In this document: in pieces, positions 10,016 through 19,360 of the stretch | How the letters are laid out: each line of letters begins with the position of its first letter | How positions within the stretch are numbered: position 1 is the first letter of the stretch | From: an uncultured Alistipes sp. | GTDB taxonomy: Bacteria; Bacteroidota; Bacteroidia; Bacteroidales; Rikenellaceae | NCBI GenBank assembly: GCA_944322005.1 | Contig: CALUNL010000002.1 | Span: forward strand, 303,503 to 367,502 | DNA length: 64,000 bases | Reading direction: 5' to 3' | Position numbers and translations under genes: made by a program | The notes under the pieces: generated by a model | The model's input: only the letters and a program-made list of their open reading frames with translations | Database searches by the model: none | Told to the model about the DNA's origin: nothing

Positions 10016-10046
10016 TTTTTTATCTGCACGCAAAGTAGTATCTTTG
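10016..10046 (+). promoter_or_regulatory. Promoter of the alpha-glucan locus
   Basis: TTTT at 10016-10019, a 19-base spacer, TATCTTTG at 10039-10046. It lies 35 bases upstream of the ATG at 10082. Confidence 0.65.
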
Positions 10047-10081
10047 CGGCGAATACCAGGAAAACAAAAGACCGTAATATT

Positions 10082-13000
10082 ATGAGTGAGATGAAATTTA
10101 CGCCCGACACCCTCTTTGAGGTGAGTTGGGAGGTGTGCAATAAGGTCGGAGGCATACATACGGTGATTGCGACCAAGGCTCAGACCGTGACCAGACTTCT
10201 GGGGGACAAATACATAACCATCGGTCCGGATTTCTCGCAGGACAACGGCGTGACGGAGTTCGAGGAGGATGCGTCGCTGATGAAGACATGGCGCCAGAGC
10301 CTTTACGATGCAGGCATCCGCGTCCGCATAGGAAGGTGGAAGGTCGTGGGCTCCCCGATTGCAATACTCATAGATTTCACGACTCTCTTCTCGCAGAAGG
10401 ACGACATACTGAAGATGTTGTGGGAGAGCTATAATGTCGATTCGATATCGGGCCAGTGGGACTATGTCGAGCCGGTGCTTTTCGGCCACATTGCCGGACA
10501 GGTCATCGAGTCTTACGTGGACAACTTCTGTACGGCGACCGACAAGGTCGTGGCCCATTTCCACGAATGGATGACCGTAGCCGGAGGCCTCTACCTCCGC
10601 AAGCACTCCCCGTACGTGGCCACCGTCATGACCACTCACGCGACCGTCATGGGTCGCTGCATAGCCGGCAACAGGCTCTCTCTCTACAGCGGACTTTCGG
10701 GATTCAACGCCGATGACATGGCGCGCCAGTTCAACGTCACGGCCAAGCACTCCATCGAGAAGATGGGCGCCAAGTACCACGACGCCTTCACCACCGTAAG
10801 CGAAATCACCGCCCTCGAGTGCAAGTACCTGTTGGGCAAGGATGTCGATGTGGTGACACCTAACGGATTCGAGAACGATTTCGTGTGGACGGGCAAGGAG
10901 TACGACACCAAGCGCCTCGAGGCCCGCAAGGCGATGATAACGGTTGCCGAGGCGTGTCTGGGCTGCAAGTTTGCGGGCGACCCGCTCATCGTGGGCACCA
11001 GCGGCCGCTACGAGTTCCACAACAAGGGCCTCGACATGTTCTTCGACGCGCTCAAGCGTCTCGAGGAGTCGGGGCGTCTGGAGAGGGAGGTACTCGCATA
11101 TGTGACCGTCCCTGCCGCCAACCATGGCGCGCGCGTAGACCTGCAGGCGCACCTGCAGGATGCCAAGAACCCGATAGACGCCTCGCAGTACAGGTATTCG
11201 ACGCACTATCTCGAGAATCCGGCATGGGACCAAATCGCGCAGGCCATCAACGGCAGCGTGCTCGACCGTCCGGAATCGAAGATCAAGGTGATATTCGTGC
11301 CGACGTACCTCAACCAGAACGACGGCATATTCAACAAGAACTATTACGAACTGCTGGTGGGAATGGACCTTACGCTGTTCCCGTCATACTACGAGCCGTG
11401 GGGCTACACGCCGCTCGAGTCCATCGCCTTCTCGGTGCCGACGGTGACTTCGTCGCTGGCCGGCTTCGGCGCATGGGCCGCATCGCTCGACGAGCGTGAG
11501 GGCGTTGTCGTCATCGAACGCAACGACGACAACTACTCCAAGGCCACGGACGAGGTTGCCGATGCCGTCCTGCGTTTCTCGCGCCTTTCGGATAAGGATG
11601 TGAAGGCCGTCCGCAAGTCGGCATACGAGATCTCGAAGCGCGCGCTGTGGGACAACATGTTCCGCCACTACCTCACTGCATACGAGTGCGCAATCGAGAG
11701 TTGCGTTTCGCGTACCAACAAGGCTGTGTTCGGCGACGGCGGCTCATCGAACGAGCAGATAAACTTCGTGCGCCAGCAGCTTGTCACCGAGCGTCCGACA
11801 TGGCAGCGCATCATGGTCGAGAAGTCCCTGCCGAAGCGCCTGCACGCGCTCGAGGAGCTTTCGCGCAACCTCTGGTGGAGCTGGACTCCGGGCGCCCGCG
11901 ACCTGTTCGAGTACATCGACAAGGAGCTTTGGATAGAGGTCGACAGGAACCCTATCGTACTGCTCGACAGGCTTTCGATGGACCGTCTGGTGGAGCTTGA
12001 GAACGATACGGTGTTCCTCGGAATGCTCGACGGGGTATACACGCAGTTCAAGGACTACATGAACGAGAAACCGGACCCGAAGGCCGAGAAGATAGCATAC
12101 TTCTCGATGGAGTACGGTCTGCACCACTCGCTGAAGATATACTCCGGAGGCCTCGGCATCCTTGCCGGCGACTACCTCAAGGAGGCGTCGGACAAGAACG
12201 TTCCGATGGTCGCAGTGGGACTTCTCTACCGTTACGGCTACTTCACGCAGCGACTCTCGGCGCAGGGAGCGCAGGAGGCTGCCTACGAGGCGCAGAACTT
12301 CTCCAAACTGCCGATATCGCCGGTACGTGAGGCCGACGGCAGCTGGGTTTCCGTGCAGGTGGCATTCCCGGGCCGTATGCTCAACGCCCGCGTATGGCGC
12401 TGCCAGGTGGGCCGCACCGACCTCTACCTGCTCGATGCCGACTACGAGGCCAACATCGAGGAGGACCGTCAGGTCACGCATTACCTCTACGGAGGCGACT
12501 GGGAGAACCGCCTCAAGCAGGAGATTCTGCTCGGCATCGGCGGTATCCGCGCCCTGGTGAAGATGGGTATCAAGCAGACCGTCTACCACTGCAACGAGGG
12601 TCATGCCGCATTCATCGGCATAGAGCGTATCCGCAACCTCATCGCCCGCAAGAAGCTCTCGTTCTCGGAGGCGCTGGAGGTTATCCGCTCGTCGTCGCTC
12701 TTCACGACCCACACGCCGGTTCCGGCGGGCCACGACGCCTTCCCGGAGTCGATGATACGCCAGTACATGTCCTACTACCCGGAGGTTCTCGGAATCACTT
12801 GGGAGCAGTACATGAACCTCGGAAAGGTCAACCCGAACGACCCTAACGAGCGCTTCTCGATGTCGGTTCTGGCATGCAACCTCTCGCAGGAGGTCAACGG
12901 TGTGTCGTGGCTGCACGGAGAGGTCTCGAAGAGCATCCTCGGCAGCATGTGGCCGGGATACTTCAAGAACGAGCTCCACATCGGCTACGTCACCAACGGA

Positions 13001-14332
13001 GTGCACTTCCCGACATGGGTGGCCTCGAACCTGCGCAGGCTCTACGCCCGCTACTTCCCGAAGGGATTCGAGGGACACGACTACGACATCGCCGAGTGGA
13101 AGAAGGTCTACGAGATCTCGGACGAGGAGCTCTGGGGCGAGCGCCTGTTCCTCAAGAACCGACTCATAAAGACCATCAAGCGCCGTTACAGCGATCCGAG
13201 CCAGGTGCGTTTCGACTCGCCGCGCCAGATAGTGCAGGTTACCGACCGCCTGAGGCCGGAGGTGCTCACCATAGGTTTCGCCCGCCGCTTTGCGACCTAC
13301 AAGCGTGCATACCTGCTCTTCACGAACCTCGACCGTCTGTCGGCAATCGTGAACAACAAGGAGCATCCGGTGCAGTTCATCTTCGCCGGCAAGGCTCACC
13401 CGAACGACAAGCCGGGACAGGACCTCATCAAGCGCATCGTCGAGGTGTCGTCGATGCCGCAGTTCGTGGGCAAGATCATCTTCCTGCAGAACTACGACAT
13501 GGACCTCGCGCGCCGTATGGTGCAGGGCGTCGACGTATGGCTCAACACTCCTACGCGTCCGCTCGAGGCATCGGGAACGTCGGGCGAGAAGTGCGTAATG
13601 AACGGCGTGATGCAGTTCTCCGTGCTCGACGGCTGGTGGGTCGAGGGCTACAAGGAGGGTGCCGGCTGGGCGCTCCCTATGGAGCAGACCTTCGCCGACA
13701 AGGGACATCAGGACGAACTCGACGCCGAGATGATATACTCGACCATCGAGGAGCAGATCGTTCCGAAGTACTATGCGCGCAACGAGCGCGGTATACCTAC
13801 CGACTGGGTGGCCTCCATCAAGAAGTGCATCGCCGAGATTGCGTCGAACTTCACCACCAACCGCATGCTCAAGGACTACGAGGAGCGGTTCTACAATCCG
13901 CTCGCCGCACGCAAGCGCGAGATAATCTCGGGCAACTATGCCCTGGCGCGTGAGATAGCCGCATGGAAGCGCAAGGTTTCGGCCGCATGGGACAATGTCA
14001 GGGTCCTCGACGTGCAGCGTGCCGGAGTCGACAAGGAGGCGATACTCGTGGGTGCCGCTTACCATTTCGAGGTTACGCTCGACATCGCCAATCTCCAGCC
14101 ATGCGACATAGGAGTCGAGCTTGTCGTGGCCAAACCGGTCGAGGGAGCCGAGCAGGCCGATGTCGAATACTCGATAGAGCTGCCGCAGACGAAGGTCGAG
14201 GGCTCGAAGGTTACCTACGCTCTCGACTATATACCAGACCGTACCGGAACGTTCGACGTCGCACTGCGAATATATCCGAAGAATCCGAGACTGCCGCACC
14301 GTATGGATTTCGCCCTCGTGAAGTGGGCCTGA
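10082..14332 (+). CDS. GT3 glycogen synthase / GT35 alpha-glucan phosphorylase fusion
   Basis: A 1416-residue two-enzyme protein. Residues 1 to about 550 resemble the eukaryote-type GT3 glycogen synthase: FEVSWEVCNKVGGIHTVI at the N-terminus, HFHEWMTVAGG and TTHATVMGR mid-domain, then the donor-site block ending SYYEPWGYTPLES. From about residue 565 the protein is a GT35 alpha-glucan phosphorylase of the shorter TM1168-like type: ELSRNLWWSWTPGARDLFEY, FSMEYGLHHSLKIYSGGLG, YHCNEGHAAF, FARRFATYKRA and FAGKAHPNDKPG. The PLP site is EASGTSGEKCVMNG, whose Lys is residue 1170. About 100 C-terminal residues form an extra beta-rich domain. Synthesis and phosphorolysis of glycogen are thus joined in one chain. 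It leads the four-gene glucan locus. Confidence 0.93.
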   Translation: MSEMKFTPDTLFEVSWEVCNKVGGIHTVIATKAQTVTRLLGDKYITIGPDFSQDNGVTEFEEDASLMKTWRQSLYDAGIRVRIGRWKVVGSPIAILIDFTTLFSQKDDILKMLWESYNVDSISGQWDYVEPVLFGHIAGQVIESYVDNFCTATDKVVAHFHEWMTVAGGLYLRKHSPYVATVMTTHATVMGRCIAGNRLSLYSGLSGFNADDMARQFNVTAKHSIEKMGAKYHDAFTTVSEITALECKYLLGKDVDVVTPNGFENDFVWTGKEYDTKRLEARKAMITVAEACLGCKFAGDPLIVGTSGRYEFHNKGLDMFFDALKRLEESGRLEREVLAYVTVPAANHGARVDLQAHLQDAKNPIDASQYRYSTHYLENPAWDQIAQAINGSVLDRPESKIKVIFVPTYLNQNDGIFNKNYYELLVGMDLTLFPSYYEPWGYTPLESIAFSVPTVTSSLAGFGAWAASLDEREGVVVIERNDDNYSKATDEVADAVLRFSRLSDKDVKAVRKSAYEISKRALWDNMFRHYLTAYECAIESCVSRTNKAVFGDGGSSNEQINFVRQQLVTERPTWQRIMVEKSLPKRLHALEELSRNLWWSWTPGARDLFEYIDKELWIEVDRNPIVLLDRLSMDRLVELENDTVFLGMLDGVYTQFKDYMNEKPDPKAEKIAYFSMEYGLHHSLKIYSGGLGILAGDYLKEASDKNVPMVAVGLLYRYGYFTQRLSAQGAQEAAYEAQNFSKLPISPVREADGSWVSVQVAFPGRMLNARVWRCQVGRTDLYLLDADYEANIEEDRQVTHYLYGGDWENRLKQEILLGIGGIRALVKMGIKQTVYHCNEGHAAFIGIERIRNLIARKKLSFSEALEVIRSSSLFTTHTPVPAGHDAFPESMIRQYMSYYPEVLGITWEQYMNLGKVNPNDPNERFSMSVLACNLSQEVNGVSWLHGEVSKSILGSMWPGYFKNELHIGYVTNGVHFPTWVASNLRRLYARYFPKGFEGHDYDIAEWKKVYEISDEELWGERLFLKNRLIKTIKRRYSDPSQVRFDSPRQIVQVTDRLRPEVLTIGFARRFATYKRAYLLFTNLDRLSAIVNNKEHPVQFIFAGKAHPNDKPGQDLIKRIVEVSSMPQFVGKIIFLQNYDMDLARRMVQGVDVWLNTPTRPLEASGTSGEKCVMNGVMQFSVLDGWWVEGYKEGAGWALPMEQTFADKGHQDELDAEMIYSTIEEQIVPKYYARNERGIPTDWVASIKKCIAEIASNFTTNRMLKDYEERFYNPLAARKREIISGNYALAREIAAWKRKVSAAWDNVRVLDVQRAGVDKEAILVGAAYHFEVTLDIANLQPCDIGVELVVAKPVEGAEQADVEYSIELPQTKVEGSKVTYALDYIPDRTGTFDVALRIYPKNPRLPHRMDFALVKWA

Positions 14333-14507
14333 TACGGCTTACGGCCGACACAATCCCGCTGTGGAGGGGCGCAAAGCCTCTCCGCGGCGCAGGGTGTACC
14401 GCGCGTAAATCGACGTTTTGCGGCAAAAAAATGGTTTAAATCGCAGGGATTTAGACAATATTTTATTATCTTTACGATAGAGGTTGAAAAATTTCATATA
14501 AAATACT

Positions 14508-16601
14508 ATGCCGGGACTTACTTTTGATAAACGGGAGCTGGGTAATCTCGAATACTCGCTCCAAAGGGAGATGTTGGCCACCGACCGTCGCGGAGGTTAC
14601 ATGTGCACGACCATTGTCGGATGCAACACGCGCAAGTACCACGGACTCATCGTCGCGCCTATCGACAACAGCCATAACGCCTATGTGCTTCTGTCGTCGC
14701 TCGACGAGACGATAGTGCAGCACGACCAGTCGTTCAATCTGGCGCTGCACCGTTTCCGCGGAGTTTACGAGCCGCGCGGACACAAGTACATCACCGATTT
14801 CGGCTATACGCCGACGCCGACCATCACATACCGTGTCGGCGGGGTTGTCCTCCGCAAGGAGCTGCTGTGGATTCACAAGCGCACGCAGCTGATGATCCGC
14901 TATACGCTTGTGGACGCCCATTCCGAGACCACGCTGCGCCTGCGCCCGTTCCTTGCCTTCCGCAACAAGCACGAGCTTTCGAAGGCCAACATGTACGCCA
15001 ACGTGCGTTCGTATCCGGTGCACAACGGTGTCAAGAACCGCCTGTATGACGGATTCCCGTGGCTGTACATGCAGCTCAGCAAGGATGACGCGCGGTTCGT
15101 TCCGGCTCCGGACTGGTACTACGACTTCGAATACCAGCAGGAGATAGAGCGCGGTTACGAGGGGCATGAGGATCTCCTCACGACGGGCTATTTCGAGATG
15201 AAGATCCGCAAGGGCGAGAGCATTATCTTCTCGGCTTCGGTGGACGAGATGCACTCGGCCGACGAGATCAGGGAGGCGTTCGAGACCTCGATTGCCCGCC
15301 GCACCCACAAGATAGATTTCCTGAGCTGCCTGCGCCACTCCGCGCGTCAGTTCATCATGCGCCGTCCCGGCGACCGCACCGAGGTCATATCGGGCTATCC
15401 GTGGTACTGGAAGGACGGCCGCGCGACGTTCATCTCCCTGCCTGGCCTTACGCTGGAGCAGGGCAACAAGGAGGACTGCATGGCCGTGCTCGATACGATG
15501 GTGGGCGACATGCGCAACGGCGACTTTGCCGGATCGGCATCGGCCGAAGAGGAGGTGGATGCACCTCTCTGGTTCTTCTGGACGCTTCAGCAGCTCGAAC
15601 GTCATGTCGGCGCCAGGGAGATATGGAAAAAGTACGGGGAGGCCATGAAGGGCATACTCCGCGCATACCGCAAGGGATTCTACGGCGGCAGCATCGCGCT
15701 CCATGAGAACGGCCTCATCTGGGCCGACCGCGAGGACCGCGCCCTGACGTGGATGAACGGCACGCTCAACGGTTCGCCGGTTACGCGCCGCGCCGGATAT
15801 GCTGTGGAGGTGAACGCCCTGTGGTACAATGCCGTGCAGTATACGCTGGCCCTCGCCTCGAAGAACGGCGACAAGGATTTCGTGGCCGAGTGGAAGGATG
15901 TGCCGGCACGCACGAAGGCGTCTTTCATCGGAAAGTTCTGGCTTGCCGATGAGGAGTATCTTGCCGACTATGTCGGATACGACCGCGTGAACCGTTCGGT
16001 GCGCAGCAACCAGATTGTGGCCTGCGGCCTCGACTATACGATGCTCGACGACGAGCAGCGTGTGAACGTGCTGATGACGGTGCGCCAGCACCTGCTTACG
16101 CCGAAGGGGTTGCGTTCGCTATCTCCGCAGGACCCGATGTTCGAGGCGTCGTATCGTGAGAATCCTATTGAGCAGGAGTCGGTGAGCCGCAACAGGGCCG
16201 TATGGGTATGGCCTATGATGTTCTACGTCAATTGCGGTCTTTCGCTCGAAGGGGCTAAGTTCCTGCCGGTTGTAAGGGAGATGCTCGAGAACTTCCTCGA
16301 GAACATACAGACCTACTGTATCGGCTCGCTGGCCGAATATTATGATGCAAACCCTCCGTTCTCGCCACGCGGTGCCATTTCGCAGGCATGGAGCGTGGGC
16401 GGCGTACTCTATATAAAGGATGTGGCCGAACGTGTGGCCGATATGGCCGCGGCTTCTGCCGTCGCGAAACGGACAAAGAGCAGCGCAGCGAAGAAGGGCA
16501 CGGCAAAGCCGGCCGCCGCAAAGGGTGCCGCCGGCAAGACAACGGCCGCGCCGAAAACGGCGAAGGCGTCAGCAAAGGGTGTCAAGAAGCAACAGAAATA
16601 G
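14508..16601 (+). CDS. Glycogen debranching enzyme (amylo-alpha-1,6-glucosidase family) with Lys/Ala-rich tail
   Basis: A 697-residue protein. The N-terminal domain (LGNLEYSLQREMLATDRRGG, GCNTRKYHGLIVAP) and the (alpha/alpha)6 barrel (SGYPWYWKDGRATFISLPGL, LIWADREDRALTWMNG, GYAVEVNALWYNAV, AISQAWSVGGVLY) are those of the GDE family, which removes alpha-1,6 branches from glycogen. The last 52 or so residues (about 646-697) are a low-complexity tail of Ala, Lys, Gly and Thr resembling histone H1 tails, not part of the catalytic fold. The gap from the fusion gene is 175 bases and holds a -7-like TATCTTTA at 14467-14474, so it may have its own promoter. The next gene starts 16 bases after the stop. 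Confidence 0.92.
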   Translation: MPGLTFDKRELGNLEYSLQREMLATDRRGGYMCTTIVGCNTRKYHGLIVAPIDNSHNAYVLLSSLDETIVQHDQSFNLALHRFRGVYEPRGHKYITDFGYTPTPTITYRVGGVVLRKELLWIHKRTQLMIRYTLVDAHSETTLRLRPFLAFRNKHELSKANMYANVRSYPVHNGVKNRLYDGFPWLYMQLSKDDARFVPAPDWYYDFEYQQEIERGYEGHEDLLTTGYFEMKIRKGESIIFSASVDEMHSADEIREAFETSIARRTHKIDFLSCLRHSARQFIMRRPGDRTEVISGYPWYWKDGRATFISLPGLTLEQGNKEDCMAVLDTMVGDMRNGDFAGSASAEEEVDAPLWFFWTLQQLERHVGAREIWKKYGEAMKGILRAYRKGFYGGSIALHENGLIWADREDRALTWMNGTLNGSPVTRRAGYAVEVNALWYNAVQYTLALASKNGDKDFVAEWKDVPARTKASFIGKFWLADEEYLADYVGYDRVNRSVRSNQIVACGLDYTMLDDEQRVNVLMTVRQHLLTPKGLRSLSPQDPMFEASYRENPIEQESVSRNRAVWVWPMMFYVNCGLSLEGAKFLPVVREMLENFLENIQTYCIGSLAEYYDANPPFSPRGAISQAWSVGGVLYIKDVAERVADMAAASAVAKRTKSSAAKKGTAKPAAAKGAAGKTTAAPKTAKASAKGVKKQQK

Positions 16602-16617
16602 ATAAAACAGATAACAG

Positions 16618-17928
16618 ATGAGGGTATTGATGTTTGGTTGGGAGTTTCCTCCCCATATTGCCGGCGGACTCGGTACGGCCTGCTACGGCATGACCCGCGG
16701 ACTGGCCCGGAACGGGGTCGAGGTCACGTTCGTCATGCCGAGGGCATACGGAGACGAAGACCGTCGGTTCGTCCGCGTCATAAACGCGAGCGATGTAGAG
16801 ACGGTGTTCGGCAATGTCTCGTCGGATGCCGCTGACATCATCGAGAAGATGTCGTTCATACATATAGACTCCAACCTCGTTCCGTACATCTCTCCGGAGG
16901 ATTACGAATCCTACCATGACGAGTTCGTCAAGAGCGGGGAGAAGCGTTGGGAGACCACCGACGTGTGGAGTCAGCGCTACACCTTCTCGGGAAAGTACGG
17001 CGCCAACCTCATGGAGGAGGTTGCGAGATACGCCATAGTTGCGGCCGAGGTCGCAAAGGAGCTCGAAGGGCAGTTCGATGTCATCCATGCCCACGACTGG
17101 CTCACCTACTTTGCCGGCATAGCCGCCAAGAGGGTGTCGGGCAAGCCGCTGGTGGTGCACATGCATGCTACGGAGTTCGACCGCTCGGGCGAGAACATAA
17201 ACACGCAGACCTACGCCATCGAGCGTGCGGGAATGATGGCCGCCGACAAGGTGATAGCGGTGTCGAACCTCACGCGCAACATCGTCATCGAGAGGTACGG
17301 CATACCGGCCGACAAGGTGGTTACTGTGCATAACGCAGTGCGTTTTGCCGAGAACGAGTCGGAGGTTCCTGAGCGCGGCGTGACGGACAAGGTTGTGACC
17401 TTCCTCGGCCGAATCACCTACCAGAAGGGCCCGGACTATTTCGTAGAGGCCGCCGCAAAGGTGCTCAAGCGGGTGCCGAACGTAAGGTTCGTGATGGCCG
17501 GCTCTGGCGACATGATGAACCATGTTATACGCCGCGTGGCAAGGCTCGGCATCGCCGACCGATTCCACTTCACGGGATTCCTCCGCGGCGAGGATGTACA
17601 CAGGATGTTCCAGTTGTCGGACGTCTACGTGATGCCTTCGGTGTCGGAGCCGTTCGGAATATCGCCGCTCGAGGCCATGCGCTCCAACGTGCCGGTGATA
17701 ATCTCCAAGCAGAGCGGTGTGGCCGAGGTGCTCGACTATGCCGTCAAGGTCGACTACTGGGATGTCGATGCCATGGCCGACGCCATATACGGCCTGATTA
17801 CCTATCCTGCCCTCTCGCGTATGTTCGCCAAGAAGGGATTGGAGGAGGTCACCAACCTCAAGTGGAACAATGCCGCCGCCAAGATCAAGGCCGTGTACGA
17901 GGAGGTCGTATCGGCACAGAACAGGTAG
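16618..17928 (+). CDS. GT4-family glycosyltransferase of the glucan locus
   Basis: A 436-residue cytoplasmic GT-B enzyme. The N-terminal domain opens with LMFGWEFPPHIAGGLGTACYG, the Gly-rich acceptor loop of glycogen-synthase-like GT4/GT5 enzymes. IHAHDWLTYFAG and HMHATEFDRSGE follow. The C-terminal domain has FLGRITYQKGPDYFVEAA and the E-x7-E donor motif in SEPFGISPLEA. Its place between a debranching enzyme and a GH57 amylase makes alpha-glucan elongation or remodelling the likely job; whether it uses ADP- or UDP-glucose, or makes maltose 1-phosphate, cannot be told. It sits 16 bases after the debranching gene, so the two are probably co-transcribed. Confidence 0.9.
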   Translation: MRVLMFGWEFPPHIAGGLGTACYGMTRGLARNGVEVTFVMPRAYGDEDRRFVRVINASDVETVFGNVSSDAADIIEKMSFIHIDSNLVPYISPEDYESYHDEFVKSGEKRWETTDVWSQRYTFSGKYGANLMEEVARYAIVAAEVAKELEGQFDVIHAHDWLTYFAGIAAKRVSGKPLVVHMHATEFDRSGENINTQTYAIERAGMMAADKVIAVSNLTRNIVIERYGIPADKVVTVHNAVRFAENESEVPERGVTDKVVTFLGRITYQKGPDYFVEAAAKVLKRVPNVRFVMAGSGDMMNHVIRRVARLGIADRFHFTGFLRGEDVHRMFQLSDVYVMPSVSEPFGISPLEAMRSNVPVIISKQSGVAEVLDYAVKVDYWDVDAMADAIYGLITYPALSRMFAKKGLEEVTNLKWNNAAAKIKAVYEEVVSAQNR

Positions 17929-17968
17929 AAGAGGCGGATTTGAAATTGACAATAAAAAAGCAAAGGAT

Positions 17969-19201
17969 ATGAAAACAGTTTGTTTGTATTTTCAGGTACA
18001 CCAGCCGTGGCGTCTGAAGACCTACCGCTTCTTCAACATAGGCAAGGACCACAACTACCTCGACGACCTCACCAACCGTGCGATAATGCAGAAGATCGCC
18101 CGCGAGTGCTATCTTCCGATGAATGCCCTCTTCCTGAAGGTCATCAAGGAGAGCAAGGGCGCGTTCCGCTGCTCGTTCTCCCTTACGGGAACCGTCGTGG
18201 AGCAGTTCAGGCTCTATGCTCCGGAGGTACTCGACTCGTTCCGTGCTCTCGTGGATACGGGCTGCGTCGAGCTTCTGGGCGAGACCTATTCCCACTCTCT
18301 CTCGGCAATGGCCTCGAAGGAGGATTTCGAGGAGCAGGTGAAGAAACACTCGGCCATGCTCAAGCGCGAGTTCGGCGTCAAGCCGAAGGCCTTCCGCAAT
18401 ACCGAGCTGATATACTCCGACGCAATCGGAAAGATGGTCGGCGAGATGGGCTTCAAGACGATGCTGGCCGAGGGTGCCAAGCATGTCCTCGGATGGAAGT
18501 CCCCGAACTATGTCTATGCCGGAGGCGACGACCAGAGCCTGCGCCTGCTGCTACGCAACTACAAGCTCTCGGACGACATCGCGTTCCGCTTCTCCAATGC
18601 CGGATGGAGCGAGTATCCGCTTACGGCCGACAAGTATGCCTCGTGGCTCTCGAGGGAGAACGGCGAGGTGGTGAACCTGTTCATGGACTACGAGACCTTC
18701 GGTGAGCACCAGAAGGCGTCGACGGGAATCTTCGAGTTCATGAAGAGCCTCCCGAAGGCCATACTCAATTGCGGCGACATGGAATTCGCGACCGTATCGG
18801 AGGCTGCGGCAAAGCACCAGCCGGTAGCGGTTCTCCACTGCCCGCACGTGATGTCGTGGGCCGACGAGGAGCGAGACATCACCGCATGGCTCGGCAACGA
18901 CCTGCAGAACGAGGCCTTCAACAAGCTCTATGCGATGAAGGACAAGGTCAAGGCCCTGCACAGCGCCGACTTCGATTATGTGTGGGATTTCATGCAGACC
19001 TCCGACCACTTCTACTATATGGCCACCAAGTGGCTCTCGGACGGGGATGTACACTCCTACTTCAACCCTTACGGCTCGTCGTACGAGGCGTTCATCAACT
19101 ACATGAACGTGCTTTCGGACTTCGAGATAGAGGTCGACAAGGCCCTGGCAGCGAAGCGGTCGCGCCAGCGCAAGCCTGCCGCAGCTGCGGCGAAGGCATA
19201 G
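17969..19201 (+). CDS. GH57 family alpha-amylase / glucan-acting hydrolase
   Basis: A 410-residue protein starting MKTVCLYFQVHQPWRLKTYR; GH57 conserved region 1 is HQPWR. The region with the putative nucleophile Glu is FRNTELIYSD, and region 4 with the putative acid/base Asp is FMDYETFGEH. ATG at 17969 has a good AAAGGA ribosome-binding site; the open frame upstream overlaps the previous gene. GH57 members are retaining amylases, 4-alpha-glucanotransferases or branching enzymes. This gene is about the length of the short amylases of Bacteroidetes glycogen loci; branching activity is possible. No signal peptide, so cytoplasmic. The C-terminus is basic and Ala-rich (AAKRSRQRKPAAAAAKA), like the tail on the debranching enzyme. 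Last gene of the locus. Confidence 0.9.
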   Translation: MKTVCLYFQVHQPWRLKTYRFFNIGKDHNYLDDLTNRAIMQKIARECYLPMNALFLKVIKESKGAFRCSFSLTGTVVEQFRLYAPEVLDSFRALVDTGCVELLGETYSHSLSAMASKEDFEEQVKKHSAMLKREFGVKPKAFRNTELIYSDAIGKMVGEMGFKTMLAEGAKHVLGWKSPNYVYAGGDDQSLRLLLRNYKLSDDIAFRFSNAGWSEYPLTADKYASWLSRENGEVVNLFMDYETFGEHQKASTGIFEFMKSLPKAILNCGDMEFATVSEAAAKHQPVAVLHCPHVMSWADEERDITAWLGNDLQNEAFNKLYAMKDKVKALHSADFDYVWDFMQTSDHFYYMATKWLSDGDVHSYFNPYGSSYEAFINYMNVLSDFEIEVDKALAAKRSRQRKPAAAAAKA

Positions 19202-19226
19202 CTGCGCCGGGAGGGATACAAGTTGT

Positions 19227-19261
19227 GCCGATGCCGTCAATACGACGGCATCGGCCTTTTT
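19227..19261 (+). terminator. Terminator of the alpha-glucan locus
   Basis: A 12-bp stem GCCGATGCCGTC / GACGGCATCGGC with loop AATAC, followed by CTTTTTC. Confidence 0.88.
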
Positions 19262-19305
19262 CATGTCGCATATGAGCCATAGCCCGGTGCAATGCTGGCG
19301 GTGTG

Positions 19306-19336
19306 TTGTAACGTAAGATGTTTTTTGATATATTTG
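19306..19336 (+). promoter_or_regulatory. Promoter of the DUF3575-like gene
   Basis: TTG at 19306-19308, a 20-base spacer, TATATTTG at 19329-19336, 24 bases before the ATG. Confidence 0.65.
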
Positions 19337-19360
19337 CGGGAACAGAATGTAGCGGAAACC

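Noticed and set aside
11744-14299. An 851-codon minus-strand frame opposite the glucan phosphorylase
   Set aside because: Antisense shadow; its translation is Arg/Val/Leu/His-rich without any domain.
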